64,000 nt of DNA from Pelagibacteraceae bacterium AG-404-P08 (GCA_003216195.1 QCJF01000004.1:1-64000), one strand, 5' to 3'; positions 17,645 to 29,652 are shown, counted from the first letter of the stretch. Program-made: numbers and translations. Notes: a model not told the origin generated them from the sequence alone.

Positions 17645-18535
17645 ATGCGCATTAATATTGAAATTGGTGATATTGAAGCATTTATTGAATTAACAGAGAC
17701 TAACTCTTTTGCTAAAGCTGCAAATAATTTAAATTTATCTCAACCCGCTCTCTCAAGAAGAATTCAAAAATTAGAGCACGAATTAGGAACTACTCTTTTT
17801 GATAGGACTACTAGAAAAGTTCAACTTTCTTATTCCGGGAGAAATTTTTATGATCGAGCAAGAGGAATAATAGAAGCAGTCAAAACTGCAACAAAAACTC
17901 TTAATGAAAAGTATAGTTTTCCTTCAATAATTAAAATTGGTGTCGTTCATTCAGCGTTAAGAAATATTTTGTTTTCATCACTCAAACAATTCAAAGAAAT
18001 TGAACCAAGGTGTAAAGTTCAAATCATTGAAAGGTCATCTAATAATGTTGTTGATAGTGTTTTGGGAGGTGAATGTGATTTTGGTATTAATTTTACTGGT
18101 AAACAAGAACCTGGAATTAGCTTTGAGAATTTATTTGTGGAAGATTACGTCGTTGTATTTCCTAAAGGAGACAAGTTAGAGAAAAAAAGAAAAATAAAGA
18201 TATCTGAAATTAAAGGTAGGAATTTTATTTCAATATGGAAAGGTTCTGGGAGTAGAATTTATATTGAGAATGCACTTGCTCTCCAAGAAGAAGATATCGA
18301 TTGGGCGTATGAAGTAAGGCACATACCAACTGCATTAAATATGGTTGAGCAAGGTCTTGGAATAACTCTAGCCCCAAAATTGGCTATTTCAAAGGATTAT
18401 TCTTCTCTGTCATATAGGCCTTTAATTGATCCCTCTGTAACTAGGACAATTGGATTAATAAAAAGATCTGGAAGAGATTTAAGCTATGATTCTCAAAAAT
18501 TATATGACCTTTTAAAAGAAAAATTCAAAAAATAA
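17645..18535 (+). CDS. LysR-family transcriptional regulator
   Basis: A 296-residue LysR regulator: winged helix-turn-helix at residues 1-65 (DIEAFIELTETNSFAKAANN, then LNLSQPALSRRIQKLE) and a periplasmic-binding-protein-like effector domain from about 90. It is the third gene after glpD and glpK in the same direction, 24 bases after glpK, so it may be transcribed with them. Alternatively it controls acnA, which begins 53 bases downstream. The effector cannot be deduced. Confidence 0.9.
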   Translation: MRINIEIGDIEAFIELTETNSFAKAANNLNLSQPALSRRIQKLEHELGTTLFDRTTRKVQLSYSGRNFYDRARGIIEAVKTATKTLNEKYSFPSIIKIGVVHSALRNILFSSLKQFKEIEPRCKVQIIERSSNNVVDSVLGGECDFGINFTGKQEPGISFENLFVEDYVVVFPKGDKLEKKRKIKISEIKGRNFISIWKGSGSRIYIENALALQEEDIDWAYEVRHIPTALNMVEQGLGITLAPKLAISKDYSSLSYRPLIDPSVTRTIGLIKRSGRDLSYDSQKLYDLLKEKFKK

Positions 18536-18588
18536 TTAATTAGTATAATGCATAAATAAATTTACTAATTAATGTTTATAATAAAAAT

Positions 18589-21222
18589 ATGTTGTCAGTA
18601 AATAGTTTTAAAACACTTGATCAATTCTCAAATAATGGAAAAAAGTACATTTTCTATAACCTATCTAAATTGGAAGATAATTTCCCTAAAATAAAGAATT
18701 TACCTAAATCAAAAAAGATACTCATTGAAAATTTACTTAGATTAGAAGATGGCAAAGATGTAAATAAAGACCTTATCGAAAATGTATTAGAAAATCCTGA
18801 GAAAAAACATGAAATATTTTTTCTTCCTTCAAGAGTGTTAATGCAAGACTTTACTGGCGTGCCTGCTGTTGCAGATTTAGCAGCAATGCGTGATGCTGTT
18901 TCAAAAAAAGGAGGTAATCCATCAAAAGTTAATCCTATGTCCCAAGTTGATTTAGTAATAGATCATTCTGTAATGGTTGATTATTTTGCTAGCCCAAATG
19001 CATTTCAAAAAAATGTAGATATCGAATTTGGAAGAAATGCAGAGAGATATGAGTTTTTAAAATGGGGACAACAAGCTTTTAAAAATTTTAGGGTTATTCC
19101 ACCTGGCACAGGAATATGCCATCAAGTAAATTTAGAGTATTTAGCTCAAGTAGTCTGGAGCAAGGAACTTGGTGACAAAGATTTGTTATATCCTGACACA
19201 TTAGTTGGAACAGACAGTCATACGACAATGGTAAATGCACTTGGTGTTCTAGGTTGGGGTGTAGGAGGAATTGAGGCTGAGGCTGCTATGCTTGGCCAAT
19301 CTGTATCAATGCTTTTACCAGAAGTTGTTGGTTTTGAAGTATCGGGGAAAATGAAAGAGGGTGTTACAGCAACAGATCTAGTTTTAACAATTGTACAAAT
19401 GCTTCGAGAAAAAGGAGTAGTTGGAAAATTTGTTGAATTCTACGGTGATGGTTTAAAGAATTTATCCCTCGCTGACAGAGCAACTATTGCTAATATGGCT
19501 CCAGAATATGGAGCAACTTGTGGTTTTTTCGCAGTTGATGAAGAAACTATCAAGTACTTGAAGTTGACATCTAGAGGCTCCGATCTGATAAATACTGTTG
19601 AAAAATATAACAGAATTCAAGGTTTGTGGGCCGATGACAAATGTAATTATAATGATACCGTTCATTTAAAACTAGAAAATGTTCAAGCATCATTAGCAGG
19701 GCCTAAAAGACCTCAAGATAGAATTAATCTTGAAAGCGTGAATTTAAATTTTAAAGAATTTTCAAAAAACAAACCTGTTGATAAAGAAATTAAAAATCAC
19801 AATTATAAAATGCAAGACGGTAACGTCGTAATTGCTGCTATTACTTCATGCACTAATACCTCTAATCCAGATGTTTTAATTGCAGCAGGCTTAGTCGCAA
19901 AAAAGGCTTGTAAATTAGGTCTACAAGTAAAACCTTGGGTTAAGACTTCTTTAGCACCTGGTTCAAAAGTTGTTACTGATTATTTGGCTAAATCGGGTTT
20001 GAATAAATATTTAGACCAACTTGGTTTTCATCTAGTTGGTTATGGATGCACTACGTGTATAGGAAACTCAGGGCCACTTGATAAAGATATTGCCGAGTGT
20101 ATCTCAAAACATGATTTAACAGTTGCTTCTGTACTTTCAGGTAATAGAAATTTTGAAGGCAGAGTTAACCCACATGTAAAAGCTAATTATCTTGCCTCAC
20201 CGCCTTTAGTTGTAGCATATGCTTTAGCAGGGTCTGTTCGCATAAATTTAATAAGCGATCCAATTGGTATTGACACAAATGGTAATGAAGTATTTTTAAA
20301 AGACATTTGGCCTAACAATAGCGAAATCCGAAATGTTGTTGAAAAAAATGTATCACCTGAAATGTTTAAAAGACAATACTCTAATGCTTTAGATGGGCCA
20401 AAAGAATGGCAAAAAATTAATACTTCTACAGGAGATCTGTATAATTGGAATCCTTCATCAACTTACGTACAAAAACCTCCATTTTTTGATAATCAATCAA
20501 ATGATGATAAAAAGATTAATCTAATTGAGAATGCAAGACCTTTATTACTTCTAGGCAATAGTGTTACTACAGATCACATTTCACCTGCAGGGGCTATTAA
20601 AGTTGATAGTCCTGCTGGCAACTACTTCATGGAACGGCAAATACGTCAAAATGATTTTAATTCATATGGTGCTAGAAGGGGTAATCATGAAGTAATGGTC
20701 AGAGGTACTTTTGCCAATATAAGAATTAAAAACCAACTGCTATCAAACGTTGAGGGCGGATACTCAATTTTAGAACCTGATAAGAAAAAAATGAGTGTTT
20801 ATGATGTTGCTATGGAGTATGCAAAAAGGTCTGAAAATGTTGTAGTTTTTGCAGGAGAAGAATACGGAACTGGATCATCGCGTGATTGGGCTGCAAAAGG
20901 TACGAAGTTATTAGGGATTAAGGCAGTTATTGCTGAAAGTTTTGAAAGAATACACCGATCAAATTTGGTTGGAATGGGAGTTCTGCCTATACAACTTAAA
21001 AGTCACACAATAAATGATTTAAATATTCAATCGTCTGATTTGATAAATATAAAACTTACTGAAGACCTGAAGCCTTTACAAGAATTAGAAGTCTTTATTC
21101 AAAATGATATGAGAAATATAAAAATAGATTGTATTTTAAGAATTGATACTATCAATGAGCTACAATATTATAAAGCGGACGGCATATTAAATTTTGTTTT
21201 AAAAAATATTCTTAAAAATTAA
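18589..21222 (+). CDS. acnA: Aconitate hydratase A
   Basis: AcnA isomerises citrate and isocitrate through cis-aconitate using a [4Fe-4S] cluster. The 877-residue protein has [20 protein letters not shown], the cluster cysteines in SCTNTSNP and [10 protein letters not shown], and the C-terminal swivel domain with [12 protein letters not shown] and [16 protein letters not shown]. The length is slightly below the roughly 890 typical of the IRP/AcnA type. It converges on sucB with a 4-base overlap. It is the only citrate-to-isocitrate step visible here. Confidence 0.97.
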   Translation: MLSVNSFKTLDQFSNNGKKYIFYNLSKLEDNFPKIKNLPKSKKILIENLLRLEDGKDVNKDLIENVLENPEKKHEIFFLPSRVLMQDFTGVPAVADLAAMRDAVSKKGGNPSKVNPMSQVDLVIDHSVMVDYFASPNAFQKNVDIEFGRNAERYEFLKWGQQAFKNFRVIPPGTGICHQVNLEYLAQVVWSKELGDKDLLYPDTLVGTDSHTTMVNALGVLGWGVGGIEAEAAMLGQSVSMLLPEVVGFEVSGKMKEGVTATDLVLTIVQMLREKGVVGKFVEFYGDGLKNLSLADRATIANMAPEYGATCGFFAVDEETIKYLKLTSRGSDLINTVEKYNRIQGLWADDKCNYNDTVHLKLENVQASLAGPKRPQDRINLESVNLNFKEFSKNKPVDKEIKNHNYKMQDGNVVIAAITSCTNTSNPDVLIAAGLVAKKACKLGLQVKPWVKTSLAPGSKVVTDYLAKSGLNKYLDQLGFHLVGYGCTTCIGNSGPLDKDIAECISKHDLTVASVLSGNRNFEGRVNPHVKANYLASPPLVVAYALAGSVRINLISDPIGIDTNGNEVFLKDIWPNNSEIRNVVEKNVSPEMFKRQYSNALDGPKEWQKINTSTGDLYNWNPSSTYVQKPPFFDNQSNDDKKINLIENARPLLLLGNSVTTDHISPAGAIKVDSPAGNYFMERQIRQNDFNSYGARRGNHEVMVRGTFANIRIKNQLLSNVEGGYSILEPDKKKMSVYDVAMEYAKRSENVVVFAGEEYGTGSSRDWAAKGTKLLGIKAVIAESFERIHRSNLVGMGVLPIQLKSHTINDLNIQSSDLINIKLTEDLKPLQELEVFIQNDMRNIKIDCILRIDTINELQYYKADGILNFVLKNILKN

Positions 21223-22304
21223 GTAATTTTTGGATTTTCTAACAGTTCTTTCAATCTAACTAAAAAGGTTACCGCTTGCTTACCATCTATTAATCTGTGG
21301 TCGTAACTTAATGCAATATACATCATTGGTTTTATAACAATCTTCTTTTTTACAGCGATAGGTCTATCAATTATTGAGTGCATACCTAATATAGCACTTT
21401 GAGGTGGGTTGATAATTGGAGTGCTCATCATAGAGCCATATATTCCTCCATTTGTAATTGAGAATGTTCCGCCCGATAAATCACTCATGGCAAGTTTATT
21501 TGAATTTGCTTTCTCAGATAACTCAGTAATATACTTTTCAATTTCTGCGTTTGATAAATCTCCAGCATTTCTAATTATTGGAACAACAAGCCCCTTTTCA
21601 GATCCAATTGCAATACCTATATCAAAGTAGTTTTTATAAATTATTTTATCTTCGTGAATTTCTGAATTAATCTCTGGTATTTCTTTTAGAACTTCTGTGC
21701 AGGCTTTAACAAAAAAAGACATAATGCCAAGTTTCACACTATGTTTTTTTTGAAAACTCGTTTGTTCTTTTTTTCTAAGAGACATAATTGCTGACATATC
21801 AACTTCGTTAAATGTTGTGAGAATGGCAGCTGTATTTTGAGCTTCTTTTAACCTTCTGGCAATTGTTTGCCTTAACTTTGACATTGGGATAGTTTTTTCA
21901 TCTAACGTAGAGTCATCCTTGTCGAAGTTTGGGAGATCAATTACTTCAGCTGGAGTTTTTGTTTGATTTTCCGTAACTTTGGAAACATTAGGTGGGTCTA
22001 TTGCTTGTTTTTCTTCATTTATTTCTTCGATTTGACTTGCCTCTGGTTTGGGCTTTTGTTCTGTAGTCGTATTTTCTGATATTTCAGCAATAGATTGACC
22101 AACATTCACAGTAGATCCCTCTGGGGTTATTATCTTTGTTAATTTTCCAGAGGTCTGAGCAGGAATTTCAATTGTTATTTTCTCTGTTTCAATTTCAGCT
22201 AAATTATCGCCAGACTCAAAGCTATCTCCCTCTTTGATCAACCAAGATGTAAGCGTGCCTTCAATGATCGACTCTCCAAGCTCAGGTACTGTTATGTTTT
22301 TCAT
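21219..22304 (-). CDS. sucB: 2-oxoglutarate dehydrogenase E2, dihydrolipoyl succinyltransferase (no E3-binding domain seen)
   Basis: The 361-residue protein has one N-terminal lipoyl domain (residues 1-76; the lipoylated lysine lies in [11 protein letters not shown]), an acidic, proline-bearing linker, and a C-terminal catalytic domain from about 140 with [16 protein letters not shown] holding the catalytic His and Asp. The small peripheral subunit-binding domain that normally tethers E3 between these parts is absent: residues 77-135 are a low-complexity linker. That explains the short length (family usually about 400). It overlaps sucA by one base. No lpd gene lies nearby. Confidence 0.95.
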   Translation of the reverse strand: MKNITVPELGESIIEGTLTSWLIKEGDSFESGDNLAEIETEKITIEIPAQTSGKLTKIITPEGSTVNVGQSIAEISENTTTEQKPKPEASQIEEINEEKQAIDPPNVSKVTENQTKTPAEVIDLPNFDKDDSTLDEKTIPMSKLRQTIARRLKEAQNTAAILTTFNEVDMSAIMSLRKKEQTSFQKKHSVKLGIMSFFVKACTEVLKEIPEINSEIHEDKIIYKNYFDIGIAIGSEKGLVVPIIRNAGDLSNAEIEKYITELSEKANSNKLAMSDLSGGTFSITNGGIYGSMMSTPIINPPQSAILGMHSIIDRPIAVKKKIVIKPMMYIALSYDHRLIDGKQAVTFLVRLKELLENPKIT

Positions 22305-25153
22305 TACTCTTTGGGTAAGTTTTTAAATTTCATAAAACTGACACCACTTCTCTCTTTTATAACACGTTTTAGTGATGATTTAAGAGCTAATTCTTTGATT
22401 AGTTGCTGATTAGTAATATGTCTTTTTGATATACCTGTAGCAGGAGCTGCTGCAGGGCGCCTTCCAACATAATGAACTTTTTTGGTTAAATTATTTTTTA
22501 CTAAAACATGTCTAATACGACTTTTAACAAAACTCCATGCTCCCATATTTTTTGGCTCCTCTTGAACCCATAAAATCTCACTTTCTTTATGTTTTAATAT
22601 AACTTCTCCTATGGCATCAAATGGAAATGGATAAATTTGCTCAATACGAACTATTTTTACATCTTTAATATTATTCTTTGTTCTAAAGTCATCTAATTCA
22701 TAAAATATTTTTCCAGAGCAGAAAATTATTCTTTTTGGGTTTTTGATTTCATCTTCAATAAGGCGATGAAATGATGAGCGTCCAGTAAATTCACTAATAA
22801 AGGATACATTATTTGGGTGTCGCAGTGTGGATTTTGGAGTAAATACTATTAGCGGTTTTCTAAAATTTCTATGTATTTGTCTTCTCAAAGCATGAAAGTA
22901 GCTCGCAGGAGTAGTGCAATTTACAATCTGAACGTTATCTTCTGCTGCCATTTGAAGAAATCTTTCTATTCTTGCACTGGAGTGTTCAGGGCCCATACCC
23001 TCATGACCATGGGGTAATAGCATAACTAATCCACTCATTTGCATCCATTTTCTCTCACTTGAAGCAATAAACTGGTCAATAATAATTTGGGCACCGTTGG
23101 CAAAATCTCCAAATTGGGCCTCCCATAAAACCAAAGTATTTGGGTCTGCTAATGAGTACCCATATTCAAAACCTAAGACACCTAATTCAGAGAGAAAACT
23201 ATCAATTACTTCAAACTGTTTTTGATTTTTAGCAATGTGATTGAGTGGAATATATCTCTCTTCTGATTTTTGATCATAAAAAACTGAGTGTCTCTGACTG
23301 AAGGTTCCCCTTCCAGAATCTTGACCTGCAAGTCTGACTCTATATCCTTCCTTTAACAATGATCCAAATGCTAAAGCCTCAGCAAAAGACCAGTCAATAT
23401 TCTTACCTGATTTTATTGAAGATAATCGAGATTTATTAAACTTTTCTAATTTCGGATGAAGATTAAACCCTTTAGGTATTTGTGAAATTTTTGTGCCAAT
23501 TTCCTTTAAGGATTTTTCTGACTCAGCTGTTCTACCTCTTCTAAGTGGGTCTTTTGGTGCAAGACTTAATCCACTCCATTGTCCACCCATCCAAGATTTT
23601 GTTTTTAATTTATAGTTTTTTGCTTTTTCAAATTTCTTCTCGAGATCAGACCATATTCTGTCTTTGATGAAGTCTACCTGTTTTGTATTTACTACTTCTT
23701 GGCTTATAAGTTTATTTGCATAAATACTAGCCACTGTTTTTTTCTTTTTTATAGTTTGATACATCAATGGTTGAGTAAAAGAGGGCTCGTCACCCTCGTT
23801 GTGTCCATGTTTTCTGTAACAAAACATATCGACAAGTGTATCTTTTTTGAATGTGTTTCTAAATTCTGTTGCAGCTCTTGAGGCTAAAACAACAGCCTCT
23901 GGGTCATCTCCATTTACATGAAATATTGGGGATTGAACAATTTTTCCTATCTCTGAGGAGTAAGGCGCAGATCTGCTATATTGAGGACTAGTTGTAAATC
24001 CAATTTGATTATTAATAATAAAGTGAATTAGTCCACCAATTCTGTAGCCATTTAATTGTGACATAGTAAAGGTTTCAGCAACAATTCCTTGTCCTGCAAT
24101 TGCTGCGTCTCCGTGAATAAGTAGACCTGAAACTTTCGTATTATTTTTGTCTTGAATGATTGTTTGTTTTGCTCTTATTTTGCCGGCTACAACTGGATTT
24201 ACCGCCTCTAAGTGAGAGGGATTAGCTGCCATACTCACATGAATAATCTTACCTCCAAAACTTCTATCAGAGCTTGCACCTAAATGATATTTAACATCAC
24301 CAGAGCCCTGGTCACTAAGGGCATTTTCTCCTCCATGGATAAATTCTCCAAAAATTTGAACATGAGGTTTTTTTACTATGTTAGCTAATATATTTAGTCT
24401 TCCTCTGTGGGCGCATGCAAAGGAAAAATCTTCTACACCATATTCTGAGGATCTTTTTAAAATCTGTTCAAGTGCTGGTATAGTAGACTCAGCTCCTTCA
24501 AGTCCAAATCTTTTGGTGCCTCTATACTTTGTATCTAGAAACTTTTCAAAATATTCAGCTGTAATTAGTCTCTCCAAGATTGTTCTTTTACCCTTAGGGG
24601 TTAATTGCATATCTTTTTTTTCTTCTATTCTATCCTTAAGCCATTTGTATTCTTCGGCGGACTGAATATGTTTATATTCAATTGCTAAGGTGCCAGAATA
24701 GATACTCTGAAGTTTTTCAAAAACTTCGCGAACAGTAGCTTTCTGAAATCCTAAATATCCAAATAAAAAAATTTTTCGATCATAATCTTTTTTTTGGAAA
24801 CCGTAATACTCGGGATCTAAACCTGATGGATTGTTCTTTGCCATTAAACCTAAAGGATCAAGATCAGCTATAAGGTGCCCTATCTCTCTGTAAGCTCTTA
24901 TCATCATTACAAGGCGAAGAGAGTCAGTAATTGCCTGATCAAGAGAAATCTGATTGAAATCAATGTCTCTTGAGGTCTGTGACCAATTTATTTTTTGATA
25001 GTCAGCTAGAATAGAGATTTCCTCAGGAGCGAGAGCTTTAAAGAATTCATGCCAGCTCTTATCAACAAGACTTGGGTCTTTAATATAATCTCTATATATC
25101 GCTATTACTTGAGAGGCATTATTAGTAGTGAGAAATGAATTATAAGATCTCAT
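22304..25153 (-). CDS. sucA: 2-oxoglutarate dehydrogenase E1
   Basis: SucA is the thiamine diphosphate-dependent E1 that decarboxylates 2-oxoglutarate and succinylates the E2 lipoyl arm. The 949-residue protein shows the E1 N-terminal extension ([11 protein letters not shown]-like, [16 protein letters not shown]), the ThDP region ending in [16 protein letters not shown] and [11 protein letters not shown], and the C-terminal [20 protein letters not shown]. It begins 51 bases downstream of mdh and runs into sucB. The succinyl-CoA synthetase genes sucC and sucD, often in this cluster, are not in this window. Confidence 0.97.
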   Translation of the reverse strand: MRSYNSFLTTNNASQVIAIYRDYIKDPSLVDKSWHEFFKALAPEEISILADYQKINWSQTSRDIDFNQISLDQAITDSLRLVMMIRAYREIGHLIADLDPLGLMAKNNPSGLDPEYYGFQKKDYDRKIFLFGYLGFQKATVREVFEKLQSIYSGTLAIEYKHIQSAEEYKWLKDRIEEKKDMQLTPKGKRTILERLITAEYFEKFLDTKYRGTKRFGLEGAESTIPALEQILKRSSEYGVEDFSFACAHRGRLNILANIVKKPHVQIFGEFIHGGENALSDQGSGDVKYHLGASSDRSFGGKIIHVSMAANPSHLEAVNPVVAGKIRAKQTIIQDKNNTKVSGLLIHGDAAIAGQGIVAETFTMSQLNGYRIGGLIHFIINNQIGFTTSPQYSRSAPYSSEIGKIVQSPIFHVNGDDPEAVVLASRAATEFRNTFKKDTLVDMFCYRKHGHNEGDEPSFTQPLMYQTIKKKKTVASIYANKLISQEVVNTKQVDFIKDRIWSDLEKKFEKAKNYKLKTKSWMGGQWSGLSLAPKDPLRRGRTAESEKSLKEIGTKISQIPKGFNLHPKLEKFNKSRLSSIKSGKNIDWSFAEALAFGSLLKEGYRVRLAGQDSGRGTFSQRHSVFYDQKSEERYIPLNHIAKNQKQFEVIDSFLSELGVLGFEYGYSLADPNTLVLWEAQFGDFANGAQIIIDQFIASSERKWMQMSGLVMLLPHGHEGMGPEHSSARIERFLQMAAEDNVQIVNCTTPASYFHALRRQIHRNFRKPLIVFTPKSTLRHPNNVSFISEFTGRSSFHRLIEDEIKNPKRIIFCSGKIFYELDDFRTKNNIKDVKIVRIEQIYPFPFDAIGEVILKHKESEILWVQEEPKNMGAWSFVKSRIRHVLVKNNLTKKVHYVGRRPAAAPATGISKRHITNQQLIKELALKSSLKRVIKERSGVSFMKFKNLPKE

Positions 25154-25204
25154 TAATAGGTTTATGTATACGCCTATCTAATAAAGATGTCATTCGATTT
25201 TTGA

Positions 25205-26149
25205 TCATAAAAGCTTATCAACAGCTGATACTAAACCCTGCACAGATTTGACAGATTTTTTTAACATTAATTTCTCTTTGGCTGTAAGTTTTACCTCAAT
25301 AATTTTTTCAATTCCTTTATTTCCAATAATTGTAGGTACTCCCATATACATATTTTTAAGGCCATATTGGCCATTGATATAAGCAGCACAAGGTAAAAGT
25401 TTTTTTTGATTTAATAAAAAAGCCTCTGCCATCTGAATTGCCGAACTAGCAGGTGCGTAGAAAGCTGATCCATTTTTTAATAATTTTACGATTTCACCAC
25501 CGCCCATTCTTGTTCGATCGACTATTTTTTTAATTTTTGAATAAGAAAATTTTTTAAGCTTTATAAAATCGATTAAAGGGACACCTCCTATTGTTGTGTA
25601 ATTAATTAGAGGCACCATGTCATCTCCATGGCCTCCTAATACAAATGTTTCAACATCATTCACGGATACCTTCAAAGCATCTGATAAGAAGTATTTCATT
25701 CGGGAGGAGTCCAATACTCCCGCCATGCCCACACACATGTTTTTGGGTAGTTTAGAATATTTCTGGAGAACGTATACCATCGCATCTAGTGGGTTTGTAA
25801 TACAAATAACAAATGCTTTTGGAGCATATTTTTTTATATCTAGTGCAATTTTTTTTATTATTTTTCCATTGATCTCAAGTAAATCATCTCTACTCATTCC
25901 AGGTTTACGGGGTAAACCAGCAGTTATGATGATAACGTCAGATCCCTTCATTTTTGAAAAATCATTGGTGCCCTCTATTGACCCTGTGAAACCTTCGACT
26001 GCTGATGATTGACTAAGATCTAAAGCTTTTCCTTGAGGCATCCCGGTAACAACATCAATAAGTGTTATATTACCGAGTTTTTTTAAAGCTAATAAATGTG
26101 CGAGTGTGCCTCCAATATTTCCAGCACCAATTAATGATATTTTATTCAC
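25205..26149 (-). CDS. mdh: Malate dehydrogenase (LDH-like type)
   Basis: NAD-dependent malate dehydrogenase of 314 residues. The nucleotide motif is [30 protein letters not shown] carries the arginines that bind malate and close the loop; [13 protein letters not shown] has the catalytic histidine. Arg rather than Gln in the loop supports malate, not lactate. Its start overlaps the sdhB stop by 4 bases (ATGA-type), linking it to succinate dehydrogenase in one operon. Confidence 0.96.
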   Translation of the reverse strand: MNKISLIGAGNIGGTLAHLLALKKLGNITLIDVVTGMPQGKALDLSQSSAVEGFTGSIEGTNDFSKMKGSDVIIITAGLPRKPGMSRDDLLEINGKIIKKIALDIKKYAPKAFVICITNPLDAMVYVLQKYSKLPKNMCVGMAGVLDSSRMKYFLSDALKVSVNDVETFVLGGHGDDMVPLINYTTIGGVPLIDFIKLKKFSYSKIKKIVDRTRMGGGEIVKLLKNGSAFYAPASSAIQMAEAFLLNQKKLLPCAAYINGQYGLKNMYMGVPTIIGNKGIEKIIEVKLTAKEKLMLKKSVKSVQGLVSAVDKLL

Positions 26150-26949
26150 TTATTATCCATTTTGGATATTTCATGTTTTATTTCAGCTATCGCTTTAGCT
26201 GGATTTAATCCTTTCGGACAAGAGTTCGTGCAATTCATAATCGAATGACATCTATATAGTTTAAAACTATCATCTAATTCATTCAACCTTTCTTTTTTTT
26301 CTTCATCTCTACTATCTTGTATCCAGCGATTTGCTTGAAGCAATACAGCTGGTCCTAAATATTTATCCTCGTTCCACCAATAACTAGGACAAGAAGTGCT
26401 ACATGAGAAACACATAACACATTCCCATTTACCATCTAACTTATCTCTGTTTTCGACTGATTGTAAGTTTTCACGTTTATTATTTGGGGACTTTTTATTT
26501 AACCATGGTTTTATAGATTTAAATTGTTCAAATGCTTTTTTTAAATCAACCACTAGATCTTTTAAAACCTTCATATGAGGAAGAGGATAAATATTTATTT
26601 CATCCGAACACTCTTCTATATGTTTTTGACATGCAAGTGTATTTACTCCATCTATGTTCATTGCACATGATCCACAAACACCTTCTCTACAAGATTTTCT
26701 AAAAGTTAAACTTGGATCAACTTCAGCTTTAATTTTATTTAATATATCTAGAACCATTGTTCCTGCTTTAGCTACATCAATTTCAAATCGATCGATTTGA
26801 GGAGGGGTATTTTCATCACCAGACCACCTATAAACATTTATAATTCGGATATCATGATTTTGTTGAGATTGCTCGTCAATGAGATCAACATTGGAATAAG
26901 ATTTTCCTTTAACTGGGACTGAGTTTTTTGGAAGAGTAAGTTGTACCAT
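26146..26949 (-). CDS. sdhB: Succinate dehydrogenase iron-sulfur subunit
   Basis: SdhB carries electrons from the flavin subunit to quinone. The 267-residue protein has all three cluster sites: [2Fe-2S] in [15 protein letters not shown] plus a later cysteine, [4Fe-4S] in [12 protein letters not shown], and the [3Fe-4S] region [17 protein letters not shown]. The tryptophan in CPSYWWNED is also conserved. It is adjacent to sdhA with no spacer and coupled to mdh. Confidence 0.97.
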   Translation of the reverse strand: MVQLTLPKNSVPVKGKSYSNVDLIDEQSQQNHDIRIINVYRWSGDENTPPQIDRFEIDVAKAGTMVLDILNKIKAEVDPSLTFRKSCREGVCGSCAMNIDGVNTLACQKHIEECSDEINIYPLPHMKVLKDLVVDLKKAFEQFKSIKPWLNKKSPNNKRENLQSVENRDKLDGKWECVMCFSCSTSCPSYWWNEDKYLGPAVLLQANRWIQDSRDEEKKERLNELDDSFKLYRCHSIMNCTNSCPKGLNPAKAIAEIKHEISKMDNK

Positions 26950-28728
26950 TTAATAAACCCTTACTTGTGGTTGGATGACAGAGATTTGATTACTCAGTGT
27001 AGTCATTCTCACTGGTCTATGGGTGACTTTATAATCAGTGACATCACCCCAAAAAAGAGTGTGTTTTAACCAATTGTCATCATCTCTGTCTGGAAAGTCC
27101 TCTCTAGCGTGAGCACCTCTACTTTCAGTTCTTTGCTCAGCAGAAACACCAACACTTCCAGCAACCTGCATTAAATTATGTAGCTCTAAAGCTTCAACTA
27201 AATCTGTATTAAAAACATCTGACTGATCTTTAACTTTAATATGTTTTAAATCTTGTGACATCGAGGCTAATTCATCATTGCCTAATTTCAAAGTTTCACT
27301 TTCTCTGTAAACACCAAATCTTTTTTGAACAGTCTTTTGCATCCTCTCTCTTAGCTCACCGACTGAAACATCTCCTTTGTTACTTTTAATGGACTCTAAT
27401 CTCTCTATGATAGAATTTGTTTGCGACACAGATGGGGTTCTCAATGACTCTTTGGTATCAATAACTTGGCCGGCCTGAATTGCTGCACCCCTTCCAAAAA
27501 CTACGAGCTCAGCTAAAGCATTTGTTCCAAGTCGATTAGCTCCATGAACTGAAGCGCATGCAGCTTCTCCGATAGCCATTAGTCCCTCACAGACTTCTTC
27601 TGTATTAGAGTCATTTGGTTTCAAAACCTCTGCTTTAAAGTTTGTAGGAATTCCGCCCATACAATAATGAACAGTTGGAATTACTGGGATTGGCTCTTTT
27701 GAAATATCTCTTCCACAAAAGGCTTTAACTGACTCAGAAATACCAGGTAATCTTTTTGCAAGCATATCAGCATCAAGATGTTCCAAATGGAGATTTATAT
27801 AATCTTTGTTAGGTCCACATCCTCTACCTGCACTAATCTCTTTACTTATGTATCTTGATATAACATCTCTAGCAGCAAGATCTTTTGCATTAGGAGCATA
27901 TTCTAACATAAACCTTTTGCCTTCGTTGTTCTTAAGAATACCTCCTTCACCTCTAGCTGCTTCTGAAATTAAAACACCCACACCATATATTCCTGTTGGA
28001 TGGAATTGAATAAACTCCATATCAGATAGAGGAAGGCCGGCTCTCAGCGCTATGCCTGCTCCATCACCAGTGCAAATATGGGCACTTGTTGAGGATTGAA
28101 AAATTCTTCCATAACCCCCAGTTGCAAGAATTGTCATTTTTGCAATAAAACGATGCAACGATCCATCTTCTATACTAATTGCTAGAAGACCACAAATTGT
28201 ATCATTGTCATCTTTTAGTAAGTCTATAGCGAAATATTCATTATAAAAATCAACGTTATTTTTGAGGCTTTGTTGATACAGAGTATGGAGTAATGCATGG
28301 CCAGTCCTGTCAGCTGCAGCGCAAGCTCGGCTTGCTGGCTCGCCCTTACCATTTTTTGTCATATGGCCACCAAAAGGTCTTTGATAAATCTTACCATCAT
28401 CTGTTCTTGAAAATGGCATACCATAATGTTCAAGCTCAACAATTGAGTCAACTGCATTTGAGCATAAATATTCAATACTGTCTTGATCACCCAGCCAGTC
28501 TGAGCCTTTTACAGTGTCAAACATATGCCACTGCCAGCTATCCTCGCCCATATTAGCTAGGGCAGCTCCAATTCCACCTTGGGCAGCAACAGTATGACTT
28601 CTTGTAGGGTAAACTTTTGAGACACATGCAGTTTTAAGGCCCTGTTCAGAGCACCCTAAAGCTGCTCTCAAGCCCGCTCCACCAGCACCTAATACAACTA
28701 CATCTAATTTATGATCTGTATAATTCAT
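26950..28728 (-). CDS. sdhA: Succinate dehydrogenase flavoprotein subunit
   Basis: SdhA oxidises succinate to fumarate with covalently bound FAD. N-terminal [17 protein letters not shown] binds [17 protein letters not shown] holds the flavin-linked histidine; [21 protein letters not shown] and [15 protein letters not shown] are conserved active-site segments. I place the start at the ATG at 28728, giving 592 residues that begin [11 protein letters not shown]. The longer frame to 28773 would add residues that lie inside sdhD. The sdhD stop is one base upstream, so translation is probably coupled. Confidence 0.97.
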   Translation of the reverse strand: MNYTDHKLDVVVLGAGGAGLRAALGCSEQGLKTACVSKVYPTRSHTVAAQGGIGAALANMGEDSWQWHMFDTVKGSDWLGDQDSIEYLCSNAVDSIVELEHYGMPFSRTDDGKIYQRPFGGHMTKNGKGEPASRACAAADRTGHALLHTLYQQSLKNNVDFYNEYFAIDLLKDDNDTICGLLAISIEDGSLHRFIAKMTILATGGYGRIFQSSTSAHICTGDGAGIALRAGLPLSDMEFIQFHPTGIYGVGVLISEAARGEGGILKNNEGKRFMLEYAPNAKDLAARDVISRYISKEISAGRGCGPNKDYINLHLEHLDADMLAKRLPGISESVKAFCGRDISKEPIPVIPTVHYCMGGIPTNFKAEVLKPNDSNTEEVCEGLMAIGEAACASVHGANRLGTNALAELVVFGRGAAIQAGQVIDTKESLRTPSVSQTNSIIERLESIKSNKGDVSVGELRERMQKTVQKRFGVYRESETLKLGNDELASMSQDLKHIKVKDQSDVFNTDLVEALELHNLMQVAGSVGVSAEQRTESRGAHAREDFPDRDDDNWLKHTLFWGDVTDYKVTHRPVRMTTLSNQISVIQPQVRVY

Positions 28729-28729
28729 A

Positions 28730-29041
28730 TTAAATAAATAACACCGGTAAAAAGAAGAGAAAAGAAATAACAATAATGCCGTCTGTTATTAAAGAATAAA
28801 GTTTCATTTTATTTAATTGAAAATAATCCTCATAAACTTTGCCCAGTTGAATTCTAATATGAAGCATTGATATGATAAAAAAAATTAATAATAAAATCTT
28901 ATTAGCGGAAGCTGATAATGAGATATTAAAAGAATTTACATCGGAGTAAGAACTTAAAAAAAATAAAATAAACCAATAGCTAATAGGAATTAACACTAGA
29001 TATAAAACTCTCTCTATTTTCCACTTTTGAGAAGCTTTCAT
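28730..29041 (-). CDS. sdhD: Succinate dehydrogenase membrane anchor subunit D
   Basis: About 103 residues with three membrane helices. The second helix region carries the haem b histidine in [17 protein letters not shown], a pattern typical of SdhD. The start is taken as ATG at 29041, which overlaps the sdhC stop as TAATG and gives the usual N-terminus [20 protein letters not shown] longer start at 29056 exists but would overlap sdhC by 16 bases. Together with SdhC it anchors the complex and forms the quinone site. Confidence 0.88.
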   Translation of the reverse strand: MKASQKWKIERVLYLVLIPISYWFILFFLSSYSDVNSFNISLSASANKILLLIFFIISMLHIRIQLGKVYEDYFQLNKMKLYSLITDGIIVISFLFFLPVLFI

Positions 29042-29406
29042 TAAAATATCATCCAAGTAAAAATCAAAGTCATTATAATATTTGCTACTAGAATAAGATA
29101 TGTCACTAAGTAGACATTTTTAAGATCCATTCCAATTGAAAATGACCATAAGAAATATTTTAAACCATTTAACAAATGATGATTGAAGATAAAAAACCAA
29201 AAGACAAATATTAGCTTTATAGGTAACAAGTTTATCAACAATGTTAATACTTGATTAAGTTGAGGGAGAAAATTTAAGCTTCCTAACCAAATTGCAAAAA
29301 AAGGTAAAGAAAATGCAAATGCAATTACTCCTATTCTGCTGGAGATAGAAAATACCATTGTCAAAAAAGGCCTATAAATTTGCAAATGGGGTGATATTGG
29401 AGCCAT
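29041..29406 (-). CDS. sdhC: Succinate dehydrogenase cytochrome b556 subunit C
   Basis: A 121-residue three-helix membrane protein. It begins with the conserved MAPISPHLQIYRP; the quinone-site segment is SISSRIGV. The haem histidine probably lies in FNHHLLNGLKYFLWS. It is the first gene of sdhCDAB-mdh-sucAB as read on the minus strand. The 296-bp region upstream separates it from the divergent TRAP genes and holds a palindrome and a structured RNA. Confidence 0.9.
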   Translation of the reverse strand: MAPISPHLQIYRPFLTMVFSISSRIGVIAFAFSLPFFAIWLGSLNFLPQLNQVLTLLINLLPIKLIFVFWFFIFNHHLLNGLKYFLWSFSIGMDLKNVYLVTYLILVANIIMTLIFTWMIF

Positions 29407-29459
29407 AGAAAGGCAATATATTTAAAAATGTCTTATAGTAAAAAACTATTATTTTATTA

Positions 29460-29478
29460 ATTCATGCGTAACATGAAT
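29460..29478. promoter_or_regulatory. Palindrome ATTCATG-N5-CATGAAT upstream of sdhC
   Basis: Seven bases pair perfectly around a five-base centre (CGTAA), 54 bases upstream of the sdhC start codon. A symmetric site at this distance could be an operator for a dimeric regulator of the sdh operon or a short hairpin in its leader. No regulator family is identified from the motif, and a single copy is seen. Confidence 0.3.
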
Positions 29479-29568
29479 AAATAAGGCTGTGGAAAAAATG
29501 TTAATCAAATTGCCCATTCATTAAAATTAAGGTTCTGAAAATGCCCTATATTCAATTAAAATTCAATT

Positions 29569-29652
29569 AGGTCGTGAACATTTTTGTTTAAATGTGCCGA
29601 ATCTCACCCCGCATGAGAAAGCTTTATTCTTATAAAGTTGGCACCACGACCT
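29569..29652 (+). ncRNA. Structured RNA candidate between sdhC and the TRAP operon
   Basis: The 84-base segment is closed by a perfect 8-bp stem AGGTCGTG (29569-29576) with CACGACCT (29645-29652). Inside are a hairpin ACATTT/AAATGT (29578-29583 with 29590-29595), a second closing stem GCC/GGC (29596-29598 with 29640-29642), and within it two hairpins TCTCA/TGAGA (29602-29606 with 29614-29618) and CTTTAT/ATAAAG (29622-29627 with 29632-29637). It is richer in G and C than its surroundings. It ends 50 bases before the dctQ start, so a cis-regulatory leader (riboswitch-like) for the TRAP operon is the leading idea. The strand is inferred, because the complement folds similarly. No known family is recognised, and there is no TpsiC loop, so it is not a tRNA. 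Confidence 0.5.

Noticed and set aside
29569-29652. A tRNA or tmRNA piece, because of the cloverleaf-like outline
   Set aside because: Neither strand has a GTTCGAATC-type T-loop, a 7-base anticodon loop with the right spacing, or a CCA end; the closing stem has eight pairs. It is kept as an unassigned structured RNA.
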